Assembly (NCBI GenBank): GCA_000697455.1 | Contig: JNET01032559.1 | Span: 1-14,973 of the forward strand | Direction: 5' to 3' | Source of the DNA: Basidiobolus heterosporus B8920 | Taxonomy: Eukaryota; Basidiobolomycota; Basidiobolomycetes; Basidiobolales; Basidiobolaceae | Length of the DNA: 14,973 bases | Shown here: positions 1 to 8,984 of the stretch, in pieces | How positions within the stretch are numbered: the first letter of the stretch is position 1 | How the letters are laid out: each line of letters opens with the position of its first letter | The notes under the pieces: model-generated | What the model was told of the DNA's origin: nothing | The model's input: the letters and a program-made list of their open reading frames with translations, nothing else | Databases searched by the model: none | Position numbers and translations under genes: made by a program

Positions 1-115
1 ATCATCTCCCATAAACACTCTCCTAGTTTGGATGGTTTTGAGATCAGTAAACCAGTTCTTCTTGCTTGATAAGTGTTGTGAAGCTCCTGAATCAATGTAC
101 CATGTTTCTGATTCA
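1..115 (-). pseudogene. Copia protease relic, N-terminal part
   Basis: Just downstream of gag, the minus strand encodes WYIDSGASQHL at about 67-100, followed by LSSKKNWF-like residues towards the window edge. DSGAS is the catalytic aspartate motif of Copia aspartic protease, and the residues around it match the family pattern (W-Y/I-x-DSGAS-x-H). The rest of the protease, GAG-pre-integrase and integrase lie outside the window. This is part of broken relic 1. Confidence 0.82.
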
Positions 116-172
116 TCTATAGCAGTTCCTGAGAGTGCTGACACAAATAACTATTACTCTGCATTAACTTAA

Positions 173-930
173 TTAGCTTGTTCCACCTTTTAGCTTTGCC
201 TGACTTTTTCTTCTTGAAATATCTCGCCCAATGGCCAGGCTTCTTGCATAGTTGCACACACCTGGTTTCTTGCTTCCTGAGTGTTTGTGGCTCTTAAATG
301 AGCATTTTTCTGTGCCTATTAAAGCTAATTCATCCTTCATAATTTGAGAATCATCACTTCTCATTTCCTCATGCAACAATCTTCCTATGACATAATCCAT
401 TGTAAGATCATCATATCTTGACTCCAGAGCCACAACTAGGTTCTGAAATTTGTCTGGCAGGCTATTCAGAAGGCTAACAACCTTGTCTTCATCAGAGACT
501 CTTGCCCCATTGCATTCAAGCTGTTCTGCCAAGGACTCAATCCTGTTGATTGAGTGCATGATATCTTCATCTGGTAGCTGCTTAATTATGTAGAGTTTTC
601 ATCTAAGAAACATCCTATTAGCCACTGATTCCGTCTGGAATATCTTTTCCCAAGAATCCCATGCTTTCTGAGCTGTCTTCCCTGCATACACACAAGTTAA
701 TAAATAGTCCTTTACATTCATGAAGATTGCTTTAAAGGCTTTAGTTTTCCTCTTCTGGTATTCCTGTATGGCTTCTGGTAATGTTTAAGGCTACTTTTTA
801 TCTTCTGTTACAATACTCCAAAGACCTCTCTCCTGCAATAGCATTTGCATTCTGATCTTCCAGATATGAAAGTTCTTCCCAGCAAACTTGTCAGTTGATG
901 GGAAAATGTCGGTAATAAATTTGTGGACAT
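173..930 (-). pseudogene. Copia gag relic
   Basis: Gag (capsid/nucleocapsid) relic of Copia relic 1. Near 820-895 the minus strand encodes the Copia Gag N-terminal signature around FHIWKIRMQM. The UBN2-type core follows at about 380-560 (VSLLNSLPDKFQNLVVALES, then LLHEEMR). A degraded cysteine and lysine-rich stretch at about 190-270 stands where the zinc knuckle is normally found. Known role of the family: Gag assembles the cytoplasmic particle in which reverse transcription takes place. The copy is broken and not expected to be functional. The longest open piece is 173-559 (128 codons). Confidence 0.86.
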
Positions 931-948
931 AGTTTAGAGTGTAGGCTT

Positions 949-961
949 GGGGCTCATAACC
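949..961 (-). other. primer-binding site, copia-type (initiator tRNA-Met fragment)
   Basis: The minus strand reads GGTTATGAGCCCC directly after the LTR's terminal CA. It closely resembles the Drosophila copia primer site (GGTTATGGGCCC), which pairs with an internal fragment of initiator tRNA-Met rather than its 3' end. The position, with no spacer after the LTR, is as expected. That half-tRNA priming was used is inferred from family knowledge. Confidence 0.62.
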
Positions 962-1316
962 TGATACAGTAAACTGGAGTGATTGGAAGCATATTGGAGT
1001 GAAAATATAAATTGTAGTTTAAACACTTGTCATTTATTAAGTAAATAGTCTGGTATTCATAGTTTACCATGTAGTGCAACAGTAGGCCGTTGTAAATGAT
1101 TGCTAATCACAGTGGGATCCATCTGTTGAAGATTTGGGGTGATTTGGACAAGTTTTGGTAATTTTGAAAATTTTGTGTTTGTGAGTGGGAAAGTGTTTCT
1201 GATCATTATCTAGACCATTGGGATGTTTTTCAGAGTCCTGATCAAGTGTAGAATACTTAGCAATACTTAGGAATAACATATGAAATGATTAGGTGCAATA
1301 CTACACTATTTCAACA
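962..1316 (-). repeat. 5' LTR of Copia relic 1
   Basis: On the minus strand this segment begins TGTTGAAATAGTG and ends CTGTATCA, so it has the TG...CA ends of an LTR. Its 3' end directly abuts a copia-type primer-binding site. A stretch at 1130-1158 is clearly related to 2552-2580 in the 3' LTR of relic 2. The two stretches lie at nearly equal distance from their LTR 5' ends (about 186 and 180 bases), which supports both calls. The 5' boundary (1316) rests on the TGTTGAAAT start, which resembles the start of relic 2's LTR. A target-site duplication cannot be tested because the other LTR is outside the window. Confidence 0.66.
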
Positions 1317-2465
1317 GATGTTGATCCTATAAACCAATATTACAGGCCAGTCATGATGAATTGGATTCATATAGGTCAAGGACTCACCACTGAGATCATT
1401 ACCATCCAGGCAAAGATATAGATGAAATATTATATGCCTGGCTCTATGAAATCTTTGAGTGTGGGCTTTTTTAGAGACTGCTCCAATCTTGTGCTTGCAT
1501 TGACACTTGATGGCCTAGAACTCAGCTAGTACATTATGAATGAAGCCTGCTGGCTAGTCACTCTACTTAAGTGCAATATACTGCCAATTGAGCACAAAAA
1601 AGTGAGGATATCATAGTTGGCACACTACTATCAGGCCTGCAAGCACTAGAAAATCTGGCAGCTTTGCTGTTGCAATGATTTAAGAGTCTTTGCAGCTCAC
1701 CAAACAATTGCCTGAACCCAACACAACCAAGTAGACCAAGTGCTTGAAATGATTTTTCAAGCTTTCAGCTTACAGTAGACTTGTTCCAATTTATAGTGCA
1801 AGATGAGGCCTGGGAATTATTGTTCTGGAAAGGTGTAACATGATAGGCCACTATCTATCACTATGATATTGCCACTTGGAAAATAGTAACATCTGATTTG
1901 AGAGTAAAGCATAGATACTTGACCAAAAAGAGGTAAACATCATTATATACCCTATGAAACATGACTGATGAGAGTGCCAGCAAGATAACAGCAGATTTAC
2001 AATCATGTGGGTCAAAATACCAGCAGAAAACCGGCAGAAAATAAAAATCATAGATTATTGGCAAAATAATAGCAAATTATGACAAGAATACCAGCTGAAA
2101 ACCAGAAGAAAAAAGGAGAATTATAACTCTTGTAATTTTTGATAGGGATAACCTTTTTATCATCTACTCATAGAGGCTCAAGTCTAAAGCTCCTAAAGGG
2201 TACTCTCTTGCATACAGATATTGGCAGTATATCAGTTTTTTAACTCCTTGTAAACACCTGGATCACTTCCTTCATAGGATTTGCCTCTATATTCTTCTGC
2301 AATGATATTAAGACTCTCTAAATGCAAAACTATGCTCAGCTCTTATTTGAAAGCATCCAAAGATATCATTTTAAGTCTTTGGTCTTAGAGTCAAAGCTGC
2401 ATCTCTTGCTTTTTGAGCCCAATCATACAACCAATTCTCTTACATTCTTCTCCTATATTCATGAA
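1317..2465. other. unassigned interval between two Copia relics
   Basis: I see no supportable gene here. The short overlapping minus-strand frames at 1851-2064 are hydrophobic with no motif and are probably chance. A weak direct repeat with a period of about 70 bases begins at 2018 and 2088 (both units start ATACCAGC, then GAAAACC). Plus-strand reading of about 1540-1900 gives scattered protein-like stretches that I could not match to a family. The interval may be another old repeat or decayed flanking sequence. Confidence 0.5.
2018..2113. repeat. short direct repeat, period about 70 bases
   Basis: ATACCAGCAGAAAACCGGC starts at 2018 and ATACCAGCTGAAAACCAG starts at 2088. The remaining bases of the units agree only weakly. 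This looks like an old local duplication with no visible function. Confidence 0.4.
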
Positions 2466-2732
2466 TGTAGAGTTGAATTATATATTTTTGTAATGAAGTA
2501 AACAAACAACATACAGAATGTCATAAGGATAGTCCCAGGTACACGTGTGCAAGGTTTGGGGTTATTTGTACATGTTTGAGAAGGTCAGGTGCTCTGGCTA
2601 CTTTCAGGTTGGTAAGAATGCTCTAAGTAAGACACAAATGCAAATATTAACTGATAGGAAATTGCAAAGTAAATATAATAAGGATGAGCTCAAGTGTGAA
2701 TAATTAGCTGATAAAGTATGTGAATTTCAACA
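2466..2732 (-). repeat. 3' LTR of Copia relic 2
   Basis: The 5' boundary is well supported: TGTTGAAATTCACA at 2732 (minus) follows the RNase H end and a purine tract. Internal sequence at 2552-2580 matches 1130-1158 of the LTR of relic 1. The 3' boundary is less sure. A TCTACA end near 2466 is plausible, but comparison with the 355-base LTR of relic 1 would allow an end nearer 2390. Confidence 0.65.
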
Positions 2733-2741
2733 CTCCTACTT
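2733..2741 (-). other. polypurine tract of Copia relic 2
   Basis: The minus strand reads AAGTAGGAG immediately before the LTR start TGTTGAAATTC. A purine run directly upstream of a 3' LTR is the plus-strand priming site in LTR retrotransposons. The tract is short and slightly imperfect, as expected in an old copy. Confidence 0.55.
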
Positions 2742-3434
2742 ATCTAAATATTCATGCACACTAATGCTATGTAATTTCTGAATACTCAAATTTCTCTCTA
2801 GTTGATGGTTTGGCTAAAACATGTGCAACCATTTGTTACATTTGGCAATGAGCTAAGTCTACTGACTTAATCTCTATAGCTTCTCTAATAATGTGTTGCT
2901 TAATATCTATGTTCTCACTTCTTGTATGAGCTGTTGAATTTCTAGCTGATTGAATGCAACTTTGAGTATCCTATAATGTAGTATATGGTGAGTTCTGAAA
3001 AAGCCCAAATTGTTAAGTAGTTTCTTAAACACAGAACCTCCTTTGTAGCATCACCAGCAGCCATGTGTTCACATGGTAGCCAAAGTTACATCTGTTGGTT
3101 TTTTCTTGGAACGTCAAAAAATCACTCTGTTATTGCAAAGAAACACATATGTAGTGGTAGATCTTCTTATATCAATAGTTTGTCCCCAATTAGCATCAAA
3201 GTATCCAATGTGATTATATTTCAATTCACAATATGTAAACTTCAAGCAAATGCAAACAGATTTCTTCAATTATCCAAAAGTCTACTCAACTGCTGTGACT
3301 TGATCAGATGCATGATTTCAAAGATACTGGCTGACAGCTTCTACCAAATACAAAATATCTGGACAAGTTCCAACCATGATATTCATCCAGTTATCAAGCA
3401 TAAGTTGATGAGAAGATTTCTGCCTTTTGAATGA
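2740..3434 (-). pseudogene. Copia reverse transcriptase end and RNase H relic
   Basis: Minus-strand translation gives three landmarks in the right order. The end of the RT domain is at about 3330-3390 (MVGTCPDILYLVEAVSQYL; family pattern MVGTRPDI). The RNase H start is at about 3182-3213 (GYFDANWG), followed by a RRSTTTYVFL block. The RNase H C-terminal block at about 2790-2930 resembles the family's R-S-x-N-I-D-I-K and V-L-x-K-P-x-x-R-E-K-F patterns. RNase H normally degrades the RNA strand during reverse transcription. This copy is a fossil with multiple breaks. The plus-strand frame at 3063-3434 is its antisense shadow. Confidence 0.87.
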
Positions 3435-3446
3435 ATTCAAGTTCTA

Positions 3447-5485
3447 CAGTATTGTGTAGTGATATAGATACAAGATCATAGGAGAGCAGCACAAATACCA
3501 CAACTTGTTTTCAGCCAGGCTGAATCTTATGTTGGGACTATAAGCAGTCAGTGAACAATACACCAACCTATCCAAAGAAGCAGGAATGAAAGCAACAAAA
3601 GTCACTTTAGTTAACTGTATAAATCAATCCTCCAAGGAAGAATAGTTTGGCCAGTAACACTGGCACTATGGTGTAATATAAAGAAGTTGAATTTTTATGT
3701 ATGATCACAAGTAATCATCAGGTGCTTAACAACCCTTGAGATAAAGAAAGGCCAGTGTCCTTAATCAAAACTACTGTGATCTGCCCCTGAACAGTGTACT
3801 GTGATTTGTATAGAACCTAATGTTGATGCCCAAATTAAGAGGGTTTCTACCTTTTGACTTCAGAAAAGCTAATAACGTGTTTGTAAAGAACTCATTTAAT
3901 GGTCCCAGTTTTCCCCAATATATCCCTTAATTGCAGGTGTTTCTTGTTTCATAAGCAATCCAGAAGCTGCAATATCAGAACCTCAGTAAGTGGACTGTTA
4001 TTGTACGAAAGTTTTCTTCAAGTTTGCCTAAAGAAAGAAATAGTTTACATGAAGAGTAAAGTTCTTTTTGAGATAAGGGTATCTTTTACCAGCTACAAGC
4101 TTGAGAGATAGAAGATTGTTGTGCTTATAATGCTCAAAGAAGGAAGGGTTGATTGAAGCTATGTGACTTTCCCTCAAAGGTAAAATTTACCCTGGACTGT
4201 GGATACAGAGTGGAAGGAGATGCAATTTCTTGATTTTTTCAATAATGATACATGAATACTATATGTAGATCAGGAGTAAGCTCTGATTGCTAACATATTC
4301 ATCTTCTCAATCAATCAGCTTGTAGTTTCTATGGTGGCTGGCTGCACCATCCATCCATATGTGATGACAGTTTGATAATGTTTGGATAACTAAATCAAGG
4401 GTTATCAGCTTTCAGAGTTACTTTGGATATATTCAAAATTGCTTGTAAATACTCAAACTTTTGTATCCTTCTCATCTTGCTTCTTCCACATCTCACTCAA
4501 TACTTAGCCATTTGCAATATTCTTCATGCTATTGAGGCTAGAAATCTGAACAAGGATATATACTGAGTATGGGATGGTGTCAGGGTGTAGGGATACCAGG
4601 TTGATCCTTCCTAAATCTCAAGTGGATGTGGTTTACTCACTGGGTGCAATGACCTCTTTCCTGAAACAGGGAATTTGTCTTCTGGTTGCTTTGTAAAGGG
4701 TAATAAAGCCTCAAGTTTGCCAAGGATAAACTATTGAGCTACAGTCCCCAACTGGGTAGGCATCTTAACAAAAGATGACTAAGTACCAAAGCTTCCAAAG
4801 ACAGAACCCACAGTAAGCTACACTAGCAGTGTCTTGAAAAGATTGCAGCATTTGACAATAGCTACAAATATTAAAGAGGATCCTTGCCATACAAGGCTAA
4901 ACTAGGGAAAGAATAAAATAAAGCAAAAGGTAACTACTATGTGAACTTGCTGTCAAGGCACTCAAGTGTCAAATAGGTGTTTGCTTGGCTAGTTGCTAAA
5001 GTGATTACAAATACAAATTGTTCTGGTTGATTCCAAGTTACTGTGCATTAGTTCTTTGCAAAACTCAATAGGGGAAATTGATTAGTAATCAAAGGATGCT
5101 TCCTGTGGAGCATTAGTAAGTCATCTGCAGGTAATGACTGACCAATAGGAGGATCATAGGATGACGGCACAGAGAAGGTCATGTGACCATCCATGGAACA
5201 CCTTGGCAGGGTAGGGGTAGAAGAGGTCATGTGACCTTTCATAAAGTTTTCCATAGTGGGGTGATTGATCAAGTATTGGGTTCTGATGTGTAATATTGCA
5301 GAGCATTCCGGTAGCTTCCAGGAAAATCTTGGATCTGCAAGTGAACTGAAATATAGCTAAGTAAGAAAGGGATGATGCTAATAGCAAAGGATAGTAATCA
5401 TAATTGGTCAAGTAAGGTAGTATAAAATAAGAAAATTCAAGCAGTCAATAGATGGCACTGCAACCCCACTACAACAGCCAGTCTG
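3447..5485 (-). mobile_element. repeat family X, copy A (about 2.0 kb, non-coding, inverted-repeat ends)
   Basis: The minus strand matches the plus strand at 12985-14880 over several long blocks: 5485-5000 with 12985-13395, 4200-3780 with about 14055-14600, and 3570-3447 with about 14765-14880. The middle is too diverged to align by eye. The 5' end reads CAGACTGGCTGTTGTAGTGG. The 3' end, read inward, is CAGTATTGTGTAGTG, so the ends are imperfect inverted repeats. CAG-type ends would suit a hAT-like DNA element. Alternatively TGTTGTAGTGG...CACTACACAA could be the TG...CA ends of a long solo LTR. I find no clean target duplication and no transposase. Short frames at 5048-5411 have no recognised domain. 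The copy sits between Copia relics 2 and 3. Confidence 0.72.
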
Positions 5486-5567
5486 TGATCTCTTGGGTTT
5501 ACAATGTTTAGAACTGCATTGTACCAGATTTTACCAATAAAACAATATGTTTGAGTAATTATTACTG

Positions 5568-6450
5568 TAATGTATTGAAATAAGACCTATGATATACAGC
5601 TCCATCACTACACCTCATTTGAGCCATATTTGGTCAAGTTAAGGCTTGTCTACATTGGAGTTGATACAGGCTTACACCCTTCTATTTTAAACCTTCCAAG
5701 TATACCTAGAGTATAGCTTGATTGGTTTGAGGTTACAGTTCTGGTGGCTCACCCTATACTTATCTATATTTCCAAGTAGCATGTTAGTTCTTCAAGGATG
5801 GTCATTTTAAACCTATTGGATAGACTTGATTTGGTTTCTTCCATTACTTTCAAATTATTGATGGCTATTATAAGATCATCTCTATGGATTGTCAGCCTGA
5901 CTAGACTTACCTTATGGGGCCAATAGTAGCTAATATAGCCAGCTCAGCTCTCTTGGAATTGCAATATGTCCAATATGCATCCAACTTGTTGTTCCAAGCT
6001 CTATCCATCTGTGTCAAGTCATGTTGTGTTTTCTTGAGTTCACAAGCCATTTCATGATATTTTGAGTCCATCAATCTGTCTAAATAGTCCATATAAATTT
6101 CCTCAGTCAACTCTTCATTTAAAAAGGCTGTTTCAACATCCATTTGATGAATATACAAGTGATATTAAGCAGATAATGCTAAAATCAACCTACTTGAATT
6201 AAACTTGACTGCCAGTGCAAATGTTTCAGTGTACTCTATCCCTTTGGTCTAAGAGTGTCCCTTGGCAACAAGTGTTGTTTTGCATCTTTCAGCAATATCA
6301 TCTAGATTGAACTTATTGTTGGACGCCTATCTGCATACAATTGAAGCTTGATCATGAGGTAAGTTGGTTAAAATCCAGATTTATTTTCCACAAATTTATC
6401 AGTCATTGTGCAATCCAACTCATTGAAATTGAATTGTAATCCTTCTGATT
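5568..6450 (-). pseudogene. Copia reverse transcriptase relic (RVT_2)
   Basis: Minus-strand translation shows the Copia RT blocks in order: LVAKGHS and YTETFA at about 6205-6280, then the hallmark IHQMDVETAFLNEEL with EEIYM at about 6080-6155 (the first catalytic aspartate region). The second catalytic box follows at about 5865-5890, seen as R-D-D-L-I-I-A. The blocks RFKMTILEELTCYLEI at about 5770-5825 and CKPVSTPM at about 5650-5680 come next. Order, spacing and residues identify the RVT_2 domain of Copia. It is a broken fossil. The longest open piece is 5907-6158 (83 codons). Confidence 0.9.
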
Positions 6451-6497
6451 TGGCCCTGATGACTTATAGTAAGTTCTTGGTAATATTAGGTCTGTAT

Positions 6498-7150
6498 TCA
6501 TGGATGATGAAGATATATATAGTTTGTCACTAGTGGAACAGCATTTTTAGGTTCAGCCTTCTCTCCTTTGTTTGCTAATCTTTTACAGCTATCTTTACGT
6601 AAATCACCCATCCACTTACAGTAATCACAATGTTTGATATTTTTCCTCCTATAGTGTTTTGTACTGTTATGCAAAGGTTTTACATTGTTTAGTAGGGCAT
6701 TCTCTTCTTTTTTTGGCCAGAATCTGATTTCCACAAATCTTCATCCAGAAATCGTTCATAAATGTAGTTTAGTGTCTAATCTTCAGTTCCAAGCTCTAGC
6801 GCCATTATCAGGCTCTGAAACCTGTCCAAGAGACTACTAAGGAGTGAAACTATGATATCTTCATCTGTAGTACATATCCCAGGTGATTTCATTTCCTCAC
6901 CTAAGGTTGTGATTTTGTTTATCAAGAGTTTCATGTAATGTCCAGCATGCATCTTAGTGTTAAGGTATTTTTTTCTCAAGCACATCAAATTAGCAGCAGC
7001 ACTAGCTTGATAGATGTTTTCTAAGCCTTGCTAGGCAAATTTGCAGTTTTGGTTCCTTCACACTGATCAAGTACTCTACCTTTATCATTAAGTCAAATTG
7101 AGTTGGAGGCACTTAGCTCCTTGTTTGAATACAATCAAGCATTTTTGTGA
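6498..7150 (-). pseudogene. Copia gag relic
   Basis: The open stretch at 6776-6988 (70 codons, minus) is the Copia Gag UBN2 core: YLNTKMHAGHYMKLL, then VSLLSSLLDRFQSLIMALE. The open stretch at 6498-6734 (78 codons) carries a nucleocapsid knuckle-like sequence, C-D-Y-C...S-C with spacing C-x2-C-x10-C, at 6585-6629 and followed by basic residues. Upstream sequence to about 7150 reads weakly as the Gag N-terminal helices (around IYQASAAANL at about 6985-7020). The family role is particle assembly and RNA packaging. This copy is broken. Confidence 0.83.
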
Positions 7151-7161
7151 GTTCCTTTTAG

Positions 7162-8343
7162 CTAGGATGGGAAATATTGAAGGAGATATTCAAAGAGCCA
7201 CAAAAGCTACTTTAGGATAGGATCCTTTAACTTCCAATAATTTGCAGAAGGGACAGAATTATGGAATGTATAATGTTGGAGGGATTGCTCCCAATAATTT
7301 CAACACAGTGCAAGTATCTATAATGGACTTGCACCAAGATATATGGAAACCAACAATCACTCTTGCAGAAGCTGGTAATGTTCAAAGCAGACAGAGATGG
7401 AAGCTTTGCTCTAATCAGCTTTCGCAAGAGAACCATATAAAGATGCCTATTGATGTTTGCACAAAGATTTATAACAAAACAGATAGAGCAATCAGAGCCG
7501 TACTTTGCACATATATGCCAATGCTTCACTTAACATTGAGGGAACTTGTGAGTGAAATGAGTAAGTTCAAAGAGTACTTTGAGCTTACTATAGAAAGATT
7601 CTCCAGTGAATGCATCAAAAGACAGGCTTCTGATATTGAAGATTCTACTGAATTACTGTTTAAGGATGAACAGTGATTGTAATAGCAAAAATCAGGATAA
7701 TAATAGCACAAAGTTGATTGTAGAGAATGACCTTCCTCTACTACTGAAGCATATATCAGTGAGACATCTTCAAGTGTAACTCCTTCCAGGGTAGAACTGC
7801 AGTGCAGTCCATTATTAGGTAAGATAGAAGGAAAGTAAGCAGACCTAAACAAGTAAGGTGCTTACAATCTCAAAGAGAAAGAATATTGCCGCTGAAGTAA
7901 TTATGAGTGAACACCAAACTGCTGAAGAAATTATTGCACCTATTTGGTCCTACCACGGGAAATATTTTATAAGCCTAGTAAGTAAAAAGCATTTTCTCAA
8001 GCACAAGTAGCTAGTGAACCACTAAATGGTAAATATACACAAAAGGAAAGGCCTTGATGTAATAACTTTACTGTCAAGATAGCTAAACATGATCATCACA
8101 GGTGGACATGGCACTGATTGTTCTCCTACATGCCTTTTCTTTCACTTGATAAACAATAGTCAGTTATGTTGCATTCAGATATTTGTTTCTGATCAAGGTG
8201 GGTTTTTACTAATATATTCAATAACAAACAGTTAAGAAATATAGAGTATAATCAAACAAGGTGAGGTTTAAGACATAGCCTACTATTGAATCAACCATTA
8301 TTATAATTGTGCATGATTGAAAACTTGTCTTGGGAGTATGCAG
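7162..8343 (+). repeat. orphan repeat unit U, copy 1
   Basis: This segment is homologous along its whole length to 10596-11892 in the same orientation. It starts at the shared AATAT-GAAGGAGATATT motif and ends at the shared ...GCATGAT...TATGCA segment. Similarity is diverged but continuous. It includes a coding region (7242-7676), then conserved short protein blocks at 7823-7888, about 7905-7940 and 8005-8022, then a non-coding tail with shared stretches such as TCACTTGAT near 8145. It lies between Copia relic 3 and X copy C. The family is not recognised. Confidence 0.82.
7242..7676 (+). CDS. orphan protein of unit U, copy 1 (144 codons, degenerate)
   Basis: I do not recognise this protein. 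It aligns frame-for-frame with the 10685-11209 protein. Shared blocks in order are GIAPNNF, V-x-VS, LHQ, LAEAGN, RWKL-x-SNQL, IKMP, TYMP, LREL-x-S-x-M, F-x-E-x-FE and IKRQ. This copy is shorter in the middle: copy 2 has about 45 extra residues between the IKMP and TYMP blocks. The C-terminal third is predicted helical and charged. There is no signal peptide or membrane segment. The annotated ATG is not conserved in copy 2's alignment, and similarity begins upstream at about 7162, so the true ancestral start is unknown. The overlapping minus-strand frames (7227-7529, 7526-7852) are shadows. It is probably no longer functional. Confidence 0.5.
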   Translation: MQKGQNYGMYNVGGIAPNNFNTVQVSIMDLHQDIWKPTITLAEAGNVQSRQRWKLCSNQLSQENHIKMPIDVCTKIYNKTDRAIRAVLCTYMPMLHLTLRELVSEMSKFKEYFELTIERFSSECIKRQASDIEDSTELLFKDEQ

Positions 8344-8759
8344 CAGAGGTAGTGGTGTCTACATATAGTGTATTTCTACTTAGTCCCTTTACAAATGTCT
8401 CTGGTAGATAGTGATCCACTGATGAATCTGCTTCATCTTTTAAGAGTTTTTGGCCAATATACTTCTCTACCTTTCCCCTATCTGTTTCTTAAGTGTCTCT
8501 TCCTCTGGTATATGTACAAATGTATGGTTCCTGTCATCAATTGGGGCTTGTAAACAGAAGGACTCGTCACTTTTTTTTAATGATGCCTCTTCTTTACCCC
8601 TACGCTTTGCCTGATCTTTCTTTCATGTGGGTGTAGTGTCATATGACAGTGGCTGTTTGCCGGATTGCTTATACTTGCATGTTATTGGTCATATATGGGG
8701 TAACATATCCCAACCAGCAGTATTCATTATATTGCCCACATATGTCCAACAAAATATAT

Positions 8760-8787
8760 GTGATTTCTAAATATTATTGGAAATCAC
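8760..8787. repeat. hairpin, 8-base stem
   Basis: GTGATTTC at 8760-8767 pairs with GAAATCAC at 8780-8787 across an AT-rich 12-base loop, inside the part of X copy C that does not align well with copies A and B. No terminator-like T run follows. It may be a footprint of a small nested inverted-repeat element. Confidence 0.5.
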
Positions 8788-8984
8788 TATATTAGCAGGA
8801 CATTTAGATGGCAGTCACAGATATGCCACACCATGCACATCATCACTATATAGTATACCAATGAGCCAAGAGTGTCCTTCTCCTCAACATGAACCTTAAT
8901 GTTCCTTAAATATTAAATGGTAGCAAACAAAGAAGTCTCTTTGTAATTGCCATACACTATTAAGCCATGAAGAACTTTGCAATG

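Larger units (their letters stand above)
1..1316 (-). mobile_element. Ty1/Copia LTR-retrotransposon relic 1 (5' part, cut by window edge)
   Basis: This is the 5' portion of a Copia element read on the minus strand. From right to left it holds a 5' LTR (962-1316), a primer-binding site (949-961), a gag region (about 173-930) and the start of the protease (about 1-115). The order LTR, PBS, gag, protease is diagnostic for LTR retrotransposons, and the gag type (UBN2/gag-polypeptide of Copia type) places it in Copia. Integrase, reverse transcriptase and the 3' LTR would lie left of the window. The copy is old and broken, with several interruptions. It lies on the same strand as the two other Copia relics here. 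Confidence 0.88.
2466..3434 (-). mobile_element. Ty1/Copia LTR-retrotransposon relic 2 (3' part)
   Basis: This is the 3' end of a Copia element on the minus strand: the tail of the reverse transcriptase and the RNase H (about 3430-2745), a purine-rich tract (2741-2733) and a 3' LTR (about 2732-2466). The order and spacing are canonical. Protein similarity stops near 3434, and X copy A begins at 3447 just upstream. The relic is broken in several places. LTR similarity suggests it belongs to the same or a sister family as relic 1. Confidence 0.85.
5568..7150 (-). mobile_element. Ty1/Copia LTR-retrotransposon relic 3 (gag and RT)
   Basis: A third Copia relic on the minus strand, with gag at about 7150-6498 and reverse transcriptase at about 6450-5568. 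Protease and integrase were not recognised between them, so the copy is shorter than a full element. No LTR was found at the upstream side, where unit U1 begins at about 7162. On the other side protein similarity fades at about 5568, about 80 bases before X copy A. The relic is broken, with many interruptions. Relic 2's RT tail and this RT both seem to contain the Y-R-x-x-x-G-S-type block, so they may be two different elements rather than one split by X. Confidence 0.84.

Noticed and set aside
2381-2445. Possible tRNA-like segment on the minus strand (GGTTGTATGATT with GCAAGAGATGC)
   Set aside because: It has a faint tRNA-Pro flavour, but no acceptor stem, no proper B box and no second copy in the window. 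It could equally be decayed LTR or PBS-like sequence next to relic 2's LTR.
3063-3434. Plus-strand frame of 123 codons
   Set aside because: It is the antisense of the Copia RNase H/RT tail, which is clearly recognisable on the minus strand. It has no motif of its own.
5048-5411. Two minus-strand frames (74 and 85 codons) in X copy A
   Set aside because: They overlap each other in different frames, and copy B (13060-13390) does not keep either of them open. The shared DNA looks non-coding.
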